A stretch of 64,000 nt of DNA from Pseudomonas psychrophila HA-4 (lineage in GTDB: Bacteria > Pseudomonadota > Gammaproteobacteria > Pseudomonadales > Pseudomonadaceae), in assembly GCF_000282975.1 (NCBI RefSeq), contig NZ_ALJC01000118.1, forward strand, positions 33,033 through 97,032, in the 5' to 3' direction. Shown one piece after another: positions 42,541 to 50,815 of the stretch. The number at the start of each line of letters is the position of its first letter. Positions within the stretch are counted from its first letter, which is position 1. The notes below the pieces were generated by a model that was given only the letters and a program-made list of their open reading frames with translations, had not been told where the DNA came from and ran no database searches. The position numbers and the translations under genes are program-made.

Positions 42541-43778
42541 TAGAAATGGAACGTCGCCACGTCGTGGTTATCGGTGCAGGGCCGTCCGGCGCGATTGCCG
42601 CCGCCTTGCTCAAACGCAAGGGGCACGACGTGTTGATCGTCGAGCGCCAGCACTTCCCACGGTTCTCCATTGGCGAAAGCCTGTTGTCGCACTGCATCGA
42701 TTTTATCGAAGAGGCGGGCATGTTGGAGGCTGTGCAAGCTGCAGGGTTCCAGCTCAAAAATGGCGCGGCCTTCGCGTGGGGCGAGCACTACACCGCCTTC
42801 GACTTTGGCGACACGTTCAGTAACGGCAAGCCCACCACGTTTCAGGTACAGCGTGCCGACTTCGACAAGCTGCTGGCCGACCAGGCCGCGCTACAAGGGG
42901 TTGAGATCCGTTACGGCGAAACGGTGATTGCGGTGGATGTTGAGCGGGCCAAACCGTTGCTCACGGTCGAACGTGAAGACGCCAGCCGCTACTCGCTTGA
43001 AGCTGACTTTATTCTCGATGCCAGCGGTTACGGCCGAGTATTACCGCGCCTGCTGGACCTTGAAGCGCCGTCGAACTTCCCGGTGCGCCAAGCGGTATTC
43101 ACCCACATTGAAGACCGCATTGATGCCCCAGGTTTTGACCGCAATAAAATCCTGATTACCACCCACCCGACCCAACGCGACATCTGGTTTTGGAGTATTC
43201 CGTTCAGCAATGGTCGCTGCTCGGTGGGTGTGGTGGCGGCAGCGCAACATTTTGCAGACCGCAGCGAAGACCTCGACCAGCGCCTGCGCAGTTTTATCGA
43301 TGAAACCCCAAGCCTGCAGCGGGTGCTGGCCAATGCGGTGTGGGACACCCCCGCGCGCACCATCGGCGGCTATTCGGCCAACGTCAAAACCCTGCACGGC
43401 AAAGGCTTTGCGCTGTTGGGTAACGCCGCTGAGTTCCTCGACCCGGTATTTTCCTCGGGCGTGACCATCGCCATGCGTTCGGCCAGCATGGCGGCGGCGG
43501 TGCTGCACCGTCAGTTGCAAGGCGAAACCGTGGATTGGCACACCGAGTTTGCCGAGCCGCTTAAGCGCGGCGTCGATACCTTCCGCTGTTACGTCGAAGG
43601 CTGGTACGCCGGGACTTTTCAAGACGTCATTTACCACCCCGACCGTTCACCGCAGATCCGCCGCATGATCAGCTCGATTCTGGCGGGGTATGCCTGGGAT
43701 GAACGCAACCCTTTTGTCAGCGAGCCCAAGCGCCGTTTGCGCATGCTCTCGGACATCTGCGCCACGGAGGCCGAATGA
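42531..43778 (+). CDS. FAD-dependent oxidoreductase, halogenase-like
   Basis: 415-residue flavoprotein. The Rossmann motif is VVIGAGPSGAIAAALLKRKG, followed by FPRFSIGESLL. DIWFWSIPF fits the WxWxIP motif of flavin-dependent halogenases, and a lysine stands in the FQLKNGAAFAWG segment where phenol-type halogenases keep theirs. It may halogenate the aryl head, as in the brominated xanthomonadins, or act as a hydroxylase or reductase. GTG start with AAGGAG 5-6 nt upstream. The exact reaction is inferred. Confidence 0.8.
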   Translation: MSVVEMERRHVVVIGAGPSGAIAAALLKRKGHDVLIVERQHFPRFSIGESLLSHCIDFIEEAGMLEAVQAAGFQLKNGAAFAWGEHYTAFDFGDTFSNGKPTTFQVQRADFDKLLADQAALQGVEIRYGETVIAVDVERAKPLLTVEREDASRYSLEADFILDASGYGRVLPRLLDLEAPSNFPVRQAVFTHIEDRIDAPGFDRNKILITTHPTQRDIWFWSIPFSNGRCSVGVVAAAQHFADRSEDLDQRLRSFIDETPSLQRVLANAVWDTPARTIGGYSANVKTLHGKGFALLGNAAEFLDPVFSSGVTIAMRSASMAAAVLHRQLQGETVDWHTEFAEPLKRGVDTFRCYVEGWYAGTFQDVIYHPDRSPQIRRMISSILAGYAWDERNPFVSEPKRRLRMLSDICATEAE

Positions 43779-44503
43779 AACCGCTTAGTGATACTTATGT
43801 CGAAGAAACCCGTTTCGGGTTTTGGTTCTTGCGCAGCCACACCTGGCAACACCACGTTTTGCGGGTGGCGATCAACGACCTGCGTGGTCTGTTCAGCGAC
43901 CCATTGCCGTCTGCGCCGGTGATCCTGGACGCAGGTTGCGGTCAGGGCAAATCATTCCAGCACCTGCAAAAAACCTTCGCCCCACAGCGTTTGATCGGCC
44001 TCGATGCCGACCCGCTAAGCCTTGAGCTGAGCCGCGAAGAAGCTCAACGTCAAGGGCTCGACATTGAGCTGATCGGCAGCGACTGCGCCGAACTGAACGT
44101 GGCCGATGCCAGCGTCGACATGGTGTTCTGCCACCAGACCTTTCATCACTTGGTGCAGCAGGACCGAGCGCTGGCCGAGTTTTATCGGGTGCTCAAGCCG
44201 GGCGGCTATTTACTGTTTGCCGAGTCCACCGAGGCTTACATCGACACGTGGGTGATTCGCTGGCTGTTCCGCCACCCTATGCACGTGCAAAAAAGTGCCG
44301 CGCAGTACCTAGAGATGATCCACGATCAGGGCTTTGAATTTGAAGCGCGCAACGTGTCTTATCCGTACCTGTGGTGGAGCCGTTCCAGCGATTTCGGGCT
44401 ACTGGAGCGCTTTGGCTTGCGCCGCCCCAAACCGGTGGGCCAGCGGGAAGAAACCCTGGTCAACGTGGTCGCCCGCAAACCCCTGCAAGGCAATCCGCAA
44501 TGA
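43775..44503 (+). CDS. Class I SAM-dependent methyltransferase
   Basis: 242 residues. Motif I is ILDAGCGQGKSFQHL, then IGLDADPLSLELS and the late motif LKPGGYLLFAEST. Placed after the flavoprotein, it probably methylates the aryl head group (O- or C-methylation), as APE heads are often methylated. Overlaps both neighbours by 4 bp. Confidence 0.88.
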   Translation: MKPLSDTYVEETRFGFWFLRSHTWQHHVLRVAINDLRGLFSDPLPSAPVILDAGCGQGKSFQHLQKTFAPQRLIGLDADPLSLELSREEAQRQGLDIELIGSDCAELNVADASVDMVFCHQTFHHLVQQDRALAEFYRVLKPGGYLLFAESTEAYIDTWVIRWLFRHPMHVQKSAAQYLEMIHDQGFEFEARNVSYPYLWWSRSSDFGLLERFGLRRPKPVGQREETLVNVVARKPLQGNPQ

Positions 44504-45012
44504 CAAGCGAGTACAGAATTTTCGCGGCTCTTGGCGTGTTTTTGTGTGTGTTGTTGAATGGCTGCTCCAGCCTGCCCCTGCCTAAACACACGCCAACCCT
44601 GGCGCTGCCGATGCAGTTGCATGTGCAACGCGAACACGCTGATCAGCGCCAGGACTGGTTGTTGGTAATTCAGCAAGAAGACGCTGCGCTGCGCTGGTCG
44701 CTGATGGACCCTCTGGGCATTCCTTTGGCGCGGCAGGTGCTGCAAAACGGCCACTGGAACGCCGACGGTTTACTGCCGCCCAACCCCGAGGCCCGCGAAC
44801 TGTTTGCTGCCTTGCTGTTTGCACTCACGCCAAACGATCAGTTGGCCGATAACTATCCACAGGCTACATCCAGCACGGACCGACGCGCTATCGAGCCGCG
44901 CTGGCACGTGCATTACCAACAGCCACAGGTCTTCAGCATCGACCTGCAAAGCGACGTGCATTACACCATCAGCCCACTCGACACCTCATTCAACCCCGAG
45001 ACGGCCCCATGA
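44500..45012 (+). CDS. DUF3261-type outer-membrane lipoprotein (ApeN-like)
   Basis: 170 residues. The lipobox is LLNGC after a hydrophobic signal (FAALGVFLCVLLNGC), so it is a lipoprotein. The mature part has the WLLVIQQEDAALRWSLMDPL region typical of DUF3261 members in APE clusters. It may act as the LolB-like acceptor that receives pigment from the LolA-like carrier at the outer membrane; that role is inferred from the pairing. Confidence 0.8.
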   Translation: MTSEYRIFAALGVFLCVLLNGCSSLPLPKHTPTLALPMQLHVQREHADQRQDWLLVIQQEDAALRWSLMDPLGIPLARQVLQNGHWNADGLLPPNPEARELFAALLFALTPNDQLADNYPQATSSTDRRAIEPRWHVHYQQPQVFSIDLQSDVHYTISPLDTSFNPETAP

Positions 45013-46196
45013 CTGCTTACCTGAATGCGCTGGGCATTATGTGTTCACTGGGCCGTGGCCCCGATGAAGTCGCGCGCCAACTGTTTGCCGGAGACTGCTC
45101 GGGCATACGGCTGGCCACCGGCTGGGTGCCGGAGCGCTCGGTAGCGGTGGGCAGCGTGCCGGGCTCGCTGGCGGCAGTGCCGACGCATCTGCGTGAGCAA
45201 AGCACCCGCAACAACCAGTTATTGCTTGAAGCCGCGCTGCAAATTCGCGATGACATAGAGCTTGCCATTCAAACCTATGGCCGTGACCGCATCGCCATTG
45301 TGCTGGGCACCAGCACCTCGGGCATCGAGGAAGCCGGGCGTGGCATCAAGCACTATGGGCAACACCAACAGTTCCCCGACGACTTCCAGTACCCGCAACA
45401 AGAGCTGAGCGCACCCGCCACCTTCCTTGCCGACTGGCTCACTATCAGCGGCCCGAGTTATGTGATTTCGACGGCCTGCACCTCCGGCGCTCGTGCCTTG
45501 ATGAGCGCGCAGCGACTGCTCAGCATGAACCTCTGCGACGTGGTGCTGTGCGGCGGCGTCGACAGCTTGTGCAAGCTGACGCTCAACGGCTTTTCAGCAC
45601 TGGAAGCCGTGTCTGATGAGCGCTGCAACCCGTTTTCGGTTAACCGTCGCGGGATCAACATAGGCGAAGGTGCGGCCTTGTTTTTGATGAGCCGACAGGC
45701 CAGCGGCACGCAGCCGATTGCCCTGCTGGGTGCGGGTGCAAGCTCGGATGCACACCATATTTCAGCCCCCGAACCCAGCGGCCGGGGCGCCGTGCAAGCG
45801 ATGCATATCGCCTTGAAACGCGCGGGTTTGCAGCCTCACCAAATCGGCTACCTGAACCTGCATGGCACCGCCACGCCACACAACGACGCCATGGAAAGCC
45901 ACGCGGTGGCTCAGGTCTTCCCGCAGGGCGTGCCGTGCTCATCGACCAAACCCATGACCGGGCATACCTTGGGTGCAGCCGGTGCACTAGAAGCCGCGTT
46001 TTGCTGGTTGAGCCTGACCCACGGCAACGCCTTGGCCCCGCATATCTGGGACGGCGAGCCCGACCCGGCATTGCCCGCCCTGAACTGGGTCACGCCCGGC
46101 CAAACCCTGGTACCCGCCCCACAACGCTGCCTTATGAGCAACTCGTTTGCCTTCGGCGGCAATAACGTCAGCCTGATTATCGGAGACGCCCCATGA
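45009..46196 (+). CDS. Beta-ketoacyl-ACP synthase (FabF-like, ApeO)
   Basis: 395 residues, KAS II-type condensing enzyme that elongates the polyene with malonyl-ACP. The catalytic Cys157 is in VISTACTSGARAL, and the histidines are in NLHGTATPHNDAMES and the GHTLGAAGALEA motif. In E. coli this subunit pairs with the chain-length factor. Overlaps the neighbours by 4 bp each. Confidence 0.93.
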   Translation: MTAYLNALGIMCSLGRGPDEVARQLFAGDCSGIRLATGWVPERSVAVGSVPGSLAAVPTHLREQSTRNNQLLLEAALQIRDDIELAIQTYGRDRIAIVLGTSTSGIEEAGRGIKHYGQHQQFPDDFQYPQQELSAPATFLADWLTISGPSYVISTACTSGARALMSAQRLLSMNLCDVVLCGGVDSLCKLTLNGFSALEAVSDERCNPFSVNRRGINIGEGAALFLMSRQASGTQPIALLGAGASSDAHHISAPEPSGRGAVQAMHIALKRAGLQPHQIGYLNLHGTATPHNDAMESHAVAQVFPQGVPCSSTKPMTGHTLGAAGALEAAFCWLSLTHGNALAPHIWDGEPDPALPALNWVTPGQTLVPAPQRCLMSNSFAFGGNNVSLIIGDAP

Positions 46197-46660
46197 TTGA
46201 TTGGCCGCTCGCCGAATTGCTGCCACACGCTGGCGACATGATCTTGATCGATCAGGTGCTGGCGTTTGATGAAGAAACCATTCAGACCCGTCTGACCGTC
46301 CGCGCAGGCGGACTGTTTAACCGCGAAGATGGCAGCCTGCCCGCCTGGGTCGGCATCGAGTTGATGGCGCAAAGTGTGGCCGCCTACGCAGGCTGCCGTG
46401 CGCGCTTGGAAGCCAAGCCGGTGGCGCTGGGGTTCTTACTCGGCACCCGCAAATTCGAATGTAACGTGGAACACTTCCCGCTGGGCGCCGAGTTGCAAAT
46501 CCATGCAGTGCGCTCGCTGGAAGACGACAACGGCATGGGCGTGTTTGAGTGCCATATCACCGGCCCGCAGATTCATGCCACCGCCCGCCTGAACGTGTTC
46601 CGCCCGCCTCACGCTGAACACTACCTTGCTCAAGCCTCCCAGGAGACTCGCCATGACTGA
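46193..46660 (+). CDS. 3-hydroxyacyl-ACP dehydratase (ApeP-like hotdog)
   Basis: 155 residues of the FabA/FabZ fold. The active-site region is LLPHAGDMILIDQVLAFDEE, and the second motif is LPAWVGIELMAQSVAAYAG, with Glu in the catalytic place. It makes the conjugated double bonds, in E. coli together with the ApeI domain, which here is fused to the ligase. Overlaps the ketosynthase stop by 4 bp. Confidence 0.9.
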   Translation: MIDWPLAELLPHAGDMILIDQVLAFDEETIQTRLTVRAGGLFNREDGSLPAWVGIELMAQSVAAYAGCRARLEAKPVALGFLLGTRKFECNVEHFPLGAELQIHAVRSLEDDNGMGVFECHITGPQIHATARLNVFRPPHAEHYLAQASQETRHD

Positions 46661-47381
46661 GTCCATTTTAGTCACCGGCTCTAGCCGTGGTATCGGCCGC
46701 GCCATTGCCTTGCGTCTGGCCCACGCCGGTTTTGATCTGGTGCTGCATTGCCGCAGTGGCCGCGATGAAGCCGATGCCGTAATGGCGCAAGTGCTAGCAA
46801 TGGGCCGTAACGCCCGTGTGCTGCAATTCGACGTGTCGGACCGCGCTCAATGCCGGGACATTCTCGAGGCCGATGTTGAAACCCACGGCGCTTATTACGG
46901 CGTGGTATTGAACGCCGGGTTGACCCGCGACGGTGCCTTTCCGGCCCTCAGCGAAGACGATTGGGACGTGGTGATGCGTACCAACCTCGACGGTTTCTAC
47001 AACGTGTTGCACCCGGTCATGATGCCGATGATCCGCCGCCGCCAGGCCGGGCGCATTGTGTGCATTACCTCGGTGTCCGGTCTGATCGGTAATCGCGGCC
47101 AGGTCAATTACAGCGCTTCCAAAGCGGGCTTGATCGGCGCCGCCAAAGCCTTGGCCATTGAGCTGGGCAAACGCAAAATCACCGTTAACTGCGTGGCCCC
47201 GGGCCTGATCGATACCGCCATGCTCGACGAAAACGTCCCCGTAGAAGAACTGATGAAAATGATCCCCGCGCAACGCATGGGCACCCCAGAAGAAGTCGCG
47301 GGGGCGGTTAACTTTTTGATGTCTGCGGAAGCGGGCTACATCACCCGCCAAGTGCTGGCCGTCAACGGAGGCCTGTGCTGA
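46653..47381 (+). CDS. 3-oxoacyl-ACP reductase (FabG-like, ApeQ)
   Basis: 242-residue short-chain dehydrogenase. NADP site GSSRGIGRAIALRL; the catalytic YSASK motif is in VNYSASKAGLIGA with the Ser of SVSG upstream. It reduces the beta-keto group in each elongation round. The ATG at 46653 has AGGAG 7 nt upstream. The stop overlaps the next start by one base (TGATG). Confidence 0.93.
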   Translation: MTESILVTGSSRGIGRAIALRLAHAGFDLVLHCRSGRDEADAVMAQVLAMGRNARVLQFDVSDRAQCRDILEADVETHGAYYGVVLNAGLTRDGAFPALSEDDWDVVMRTNLDGFYNVLHPVMMPMIRRRQAGRIVCITSVSGLIGNRGQVNYSASKAGLIGAAKALAIELGKRKITVNCVAPGLIDTAMLDENVPVEELMKMIPAQRMGTPEEVAGAVNFLMSAEAGYITRQVLAVNGGLC

Positions 47382-48607
47382 TGAAGCGCGTTGTCGTTAC
47401 CGGCATGGCCGGCATTACGTCGCTGGGCAGCGACTGGGCCAGCATCGAAGCCAATTTCATCGCGGGCCGCAGCGGCATTCGGCGCATGGACGAGTGGGAC
47501 CGCTTCACCGAGCTCAACACCCGTTTGGCGGGGCCGATTGATGACTTTGCGGTGCCCAAACACTGGACGCGCAAACAACTGCGCAGCATGGGCCGTGTCT
47601 CACGCTTGGCGGTCGGTGCAGCCGAACAGGCCCTGCAAGACGCTGGCTTGCTGGACAACCCGATCATTCGTGACGGGCGTATGGGCGTGGCCTGCGGGTC
47701 GTCTACCGGCAGCACTGACGAAATCAAAGCGTTCGGCAATATGCTGCTCAATTCGGTGGCCGAAGGCCTCAACGCCAATAGCTACGTACGCATGATGCCG
47801 CACACCACCGCCGCCAATATCAGCATCTTCTTTGGCCTCACCGGGCGCCTGATTCCGACCTCCAGCGCCTGCACCAGCGGCAGCCAAGGCATTGGTTATG
47901 CCTACGAGTCGATCAAGTTCGGCCGCCTGCCGTTGATGCTCGCAGGCGGCGCTGAAGAGCTGTGCCCCACCGAAGCCATGGTGTTCGACGCGCTGTACGC
48001 CACCAGCCTTAAAAACGACGCACCGCACACCAGCCCCCGGCCCTACGACAGCGGCCGCGACGGCTTAGTGATTGGTGAAGGCGGCGGCATGCTGGTGCTC
48101 GAAGAGCTGGAACATGCACTGGCTCGCGGCGCGCATATCCATGCCGAAATCGTCGGCTTTGGCAGCAACGCCGACGGCCAGCACACCACCCGCCCGGAAG
48201 TCAGCACCATGCGCCGAGCCATGGAACTGGCGTTGGAAGACGCAGGCATTGGCGCTCACGCCATCGGTTATGTAAACGGCCACGGCACCGCCACCGAGCA
48301 GGGCGACATTGCCGAAACCCAAGCCACCAGCGACTTGTTCGGCGCACACATGCCCATCAGTTCGCAGAAGAGCTTTTTGGGCCACACGTTAGGCGCCTGC
48401 GGGGCGTTGGAGTCATGGTTCTGCATCGAAATGATGAACCGCGACCGCTACATACCGACGCTCAACCTGGATGAAGTCGACCCGCGCTGCGGCGCGTTGG
48501 ACTACCTGCGCGGCGAGGTTCGCGTGATGCACAACGGCTACGTCATGAACAACAACTTTGCCTTTGGTGGGGTCAACACGTCGTTGATCTTCCGTCGCTG
48601 GCCTTAA
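47381..48607 (+). CDS. Beta-ketoacyl-ACP synthase (FabB-like, ApeR)
   Basis: 408 residues. Catalytic Cys164 is in TSSACTSGSQGIGYAYES; VNGHGTATEQGD and FLGHTLGACGALES hold the histidines. A second complete ketosynthase, distinct from the 45009 gene; in APE systems one is thought to start the chain and the other to extend it. GGAGG lies 9 nt upstream. Confidence 0.93.
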   Translation: MKRVVVTGMAGITSLGSDWASIEANFIAGRSGIRRMDEWDRFTELNTRLAGPIDDFAVPKHWTRKQLRSMGRVSRLAVGAAEQALQDAGLLDNPIIRDGRMGVACGSSTGSTDEIKAFGNMLLNSVAEGLNANSYVRMMPHTTAANISIFFGLTGRLIPTSSACTSGSQGIGYAYESIKFGRLPLMLAGGAEELCPTEAMVFDALYATSLKNDAPHTSPRPYDSGRDGLVIGEGGGMLVLEELEHALARGAHIHAEIVGFGSNADGQHTTRPEVSTMRRAMELALEDAGIGAHAIGYVNGHGTATEQGDIAETQATSDLFGAHMPISSQKSFLGHTLGACGALESWFCIEMMNRDRYIPTLNLDEVDPRCGALDYLRGEVRVMHNGYVMNNNFAFGGVNTSLIFRRWP

Positions 48608-48626
48608 GGTCAAGGAGACCTCATTT

Positions 48627-49070
48627 ATGCACGTCAAAACACTGGTAACGACTGCTCTTGTGCTATGCGCGCTGCCTGCGATAAGCCAGGCCCGCGATAC
48701 CACCTTGTACCTGCCCTTTGATCAAGTAGTCACCGAAGCCATCAGCACCGGCAAAATTGATGGCAGCGTAAAGTTTTACCTGGCGGGTAACACGCCGAGC
48801 GGCAAAGTGACGGTTATCAGCCCTAGCGCCGTGACCAACAAAAAGACCAACGCCTTCAACAAGACCGATTACCAGGCGTGTTCGTGGGCGCTGCAATCGG
48901 CGTTGATCACCCTGCATGACGCGGCCAAAAAGGCTGGCGCCAACGCCGTGACCGACATCAGCAGCTTCTACAAGCGCAACGAGCGCAAAGACCCAAAAAC
49001 CTACGAGTGCCATGCAGGCGCGTTGATGGCGGGTGTGGCGTTGAAAGGCGATTTGTCGAAGGTGAATTGA
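48627..49070 (+). CDS. Small periplasmic protein ending the APE cluster (labelled excinuclease-like in databases)
   Basis: 147 residues with an N-terminal signal peptide (VKTLVTTALVLCALPAISQA). The mature part contains VTEAISTGKIDGSVKFYL and AAKKAGANAVTDISSFY; two cysteines (ACSW, YECH) may form a disulfide. From memory, related proteins at the ends of APE clusters carry the misleading label excinuclease; nothing here suggests DNA repair. The role is unknown. GGAG lies 10 nt upstream. Last gene of the operon. Confidence 0.75.
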   Translation: MHVKTLVTTALVLCALPAISQARDTTLYLPFDQVVTEAISTGKIDGSVKFYLAGNTPSGKVTVISPSAVTNKKTNAFNKTDYQACSWALQSALITLHDAAKKAGANAVTDISSFYKRNERKDPKTYECHAGALMAGVALKGDLSKVN

Positions 49071-49100
49071 GTGTCTGACGGCTAGCCCCAGAAACGACAA

Positions 49101-49118
49101 AGGCGCCTCTCGGCGCCT
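49101..49118 (+). terminator. Hairpin at the end of the APE operon
   Basis: AGGCGCC/GGCGCCT perfect 7-bp stem with a TCTC loop, 30 bp after the last gene. There is no clear T-run, so termination is only likely. Confidence 0.5.
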
Positions 49119-49290
49119 CATTCACAAACAGACTGGCTTGTCATAGCACGGTGTCTGTCCGGCTCGGTGATGGCTGGTTGCCCAGGATCCTTCGAGTCTC
49201 TCAAGCCCCTTTCGGGAACGTGGCGAGTATTACGCTGAACAAGGCTTAAGGCAACCGTAAGTACGTCACATCGGTCGAATCTAACGGGTA

Positions 49291-49674
49291 TCACAAGCCG
49301 AGAGCGCGGCGGACTGCAGCTTTGATTGCAATAAACTCATCTGTTTCAAGTTGTGAAACCACATAACAACGCTGGCCCTGACGGTCTCGCGTTTTTATTC
49401 GATCCAATCGGGCGAGGCTAACGGTCGACACCATGTCGCATTTTGCCCAACACACAGTGTTCGCCCCCTGCAAATGACTCTGCAACTCAAGGTGATGCCC
49501 CAGCATGGACCGGGGCTCAGTTGTGCTTAGAGCAATAACCGTCACCAACTGTTTATTGGTTCGGTGTTTACGAATGACTACAACAGGCCTGATTTTGACC
49601 ATTTCAGGTACTTCATAGCCCCTGAAATCACAAATAAGCACACTGCCTTCTTTTGGCTGATAGAGAAGGGGCAT
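49291..49674 (-). CDS. PemK/MazF-like toxin family protein, 127 aa
   Basis: Likely RNA endonuclease fold: the segment GSVLICDFRGYEVPEMVKIRPVVVI is typical of PemK/MazF relatives, with KQLVTVIALSTTEP following. No antitoxin gene is seen on either side: upstream on its strand (49675-49950) there is no credible frame, and downstream lies the APE operon end. It may be an orphan, or this subfamily may act without a neighbour partner. ATG at 49674; an ATG at 49692 is possible. Confidence 0.78.
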   Translation of the reverse strand: MPLLYQPKEGSVLICDFRGYEVPEMVKIRPVVVIRKHRTNKQLVTVIALSTTEPRSMLGHHLELQSHLQGANTVCWAKCDMVSTVSLARLDRIKTRDRQGQRCYVVSQLETDEFIAIKAAVRRALGL

Positions 49675-49950
49675 TGACTGAATCCAAGGCAAAGGAAGCG
49701 ATTCTGCGCAGCTTAGGATTCAAACGCCTATACGCGTTTTATGACCGTACGTGTCTCGGTTTTTCAGCTCAAGATTACAGCTCGCAGGTCGCTTCTCTTT
49801 CCTTTGCGGGACTATTCCTAGAGAATCCTTTGGCCTTGCGTCTGCCTGTTTCGATCGCTAGCCTGCGGTTCGTCATCCCTCATGGATGGTCGGACGTGCA
49901 AGTTCGAATCGAAGTTAGAGCCAGACAATGACTGCCAGAAAAATCAGTTT
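49675..49950. other. Spacer between the toxin-like gene and leader copy 2
   Basis: 276 bp. A 92-codon frame runs through it on the plus strand but starts at a TTG inside the toxin-like gene without a ribosome binding site; I do not believe it. It must contain the promoter for the leader and the DUF6124-type gene. Confidence 0.45.
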
Positions 49951-49953
49951 CAT

Positions 49954-50096
49954 GGTGGCTGTACGTGGGAGGTCTTCGGGCCTGCCGGAACTCCGCTCTA
50001 TATCGACCGGTCTTGCACACCCGCGTACAGCTGCCACCCTCTTTGTGTGCAAGCAAATGGTGAAAGCTCCCAAAATTTTTAGCGGAGTAAAACCAT
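49954..50096 (+). promoter_or_regulatory. Structured 5' leader, copy 2
   Basis: Same parts as copy 1 at 28650. The outer stem (49954-49969 with 50020-50038) has 16 pairs and a 3-nt bulge. AGGTC-TTCG-GGCCT (49970-49983) is the UUCG hairpin. CCGG at 49985-49988 pairs with CCGG at 50007-50010. The Shine-Dalgarno GGAGT (50084-50088) pairs with GCTCC (50066-50070), and ATGGT (50057-50061) pairs with ACCAT (50092-50096), which includes bases of the start codon. Primary sequence differs from copy 1 at many paired positions while pairing is kept. Confidence 0.7.
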
Positions 50097-50277
50097 GACT
50101 CACACACCCGAATACGAACAAAACCTCGAACACACTGACGAACTGCTTCGGTACGCGCTTGCGACGGCGTATGCGTCGGCCGATAACCTGCAAGGCCTGA
50201 ACCGCGACGTGGCGTTGGCGGTGGTGCATTTGATCCATCAGGTTAAAGCGTCTGTGGATAAGTTATTGCCGGGGTAA
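50095..50277 (+). CDS. DUF6124-type small protein, 60 aa
   Basis: Function unknown. The stretch LRYALATAYASADNLQGLNRDVALAVVHLIHQVKA, quoted here in part (SADNLQGLNRDVALAVVHL), looks like the helical C-terminal half of DUF6124/DUF3077 family members. The N-terminal LFSV-type part seen in the 28785 gene is missing, so this copy is shorter. It starts directly after leader copy 2, which can hide its ribosome binding site and start codon. Confidence 0.7.
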   Translation: MTHTPEYEQNLEHTDELLRYALATAYASADNLQGLNRDVALAVVHLIHQVKASVDKLLPG

Positions 50278-50402
50278 AAAACGCTCACAGGCTGCGGTCT
50301 TTTATTGTGGCCGTTGTGGACGGTTTTACGGCCGCTGCGCACCCGGACGTAGCCTCGCAAAGCTCGGCAACTGCTACAGGGTTTGTGTGCGCCACACCAC
50401 CC

Positions 50403-50450
50403 TGTAGGAGCAGCCGGTCGACGCTCGATTGCTCGCGATCTTTTGATCGT
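50403..50450. repeat. Degenerate REP-like element
   Basis: TGTAGGAGCAGCCGG, then GATTGCTCGCGATCTTTTGA: parts of the Pseudomonas REP pattern, as at 6525 and 26806. The surrounding 250 bp (50278-50527) shows no gene. Confidence 0.5.
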
Positions 50451-50527
50451 GGCCGTTGCGCTGCCGATCGCAGCCGTCGGCATGAACCGTGATGTGGCGC
50501 TAACCGAATCAGGAAGGCCCCATCCGC

Positions 50528-50815
50528 TCACTTGGAGATGTGTAGTTTTAGCCCTAGCGCCTTGGCTACTTTAAGAATGGTCCCAAACTCCGGATTACCT
50601 TCCCCAGACAGCGCGCGATACAGGCTTTCCCTTGAAAGCCCTGCATCACGCGCGACTTGGCTCATGCCACGCGCTCGAGCAATGGTGCCAAGGGTTTTGG
50701 CAATAAAGGCAGGGTCATCGCCAGCTTCTTCCATGCAAGCTTCAAGGTAATAACCTATATCCTCTTCTGTTTTTAGGAATTCGGCGCTGTCCCAGCGGGT
50801 GAATTTTTCGGTCAA
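50528..50815 (-). CDS. Addiction-module antidote protein (HigA2-type)
   Basis: 95-residue XRE-family antitoxin. The helix-turn-helix is GMSQVARDAGLSRESLYRAL, followed by the family end GEGNPEFGTILKVAKALGLK. TTG start at 50815 overlaps the stop of the upstream toxin remnant as TTGA, so the two were translationally coupled. With the toxin broken it may remain only as a DNA-binding regulator or as protection against a related toxin elsewhere. Confidence 0.88.
   Translation of the reverse strand: MTEKFTRWDSAEFLKTEEDIGYYLEACMEEAGDDPAFIAKTLGTIARARGMSQVARDAGLSRESLYRALSGEGNPEFGTILKVAKALGLKLHISK

Larger units (their letters stand above)
31553..49070 (+). other. Aryl polyene (APE) biosynthetic gene cluster
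   Basis: A run of 21 same-strand genes. Nearly all neighbours overlap (ATGA or GTGA joints) or sit less than 20 bp apart, so they form one operon. The content and order correspond to the APE cluster of E. coli CFT073 (apeC to apeR, as I recall it), with an ammonia-lyase, a flavin oxidoreductase, a methyltransferase and a terminal small periplasmic gene in addition. APEs are yellow membrane-bound pigments that protect against oxidative stress. Confidence 0.93.

Noticed and set aside
49902..49910. GTTCGAATC, resembling a tRNA T-loop
   Set aside because: Flanking bases do not form a T-stem or acceptor stem, so no tRNA or clear tRNA remnant.
49653..49931. 92-codon plus-strand frame over the toxin-like gene 5' end and the following spacer
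   Set aside because: TTG start without ribosome binding site, antisense to the toxin start, no recognisable protein; kept only as a spacer note.
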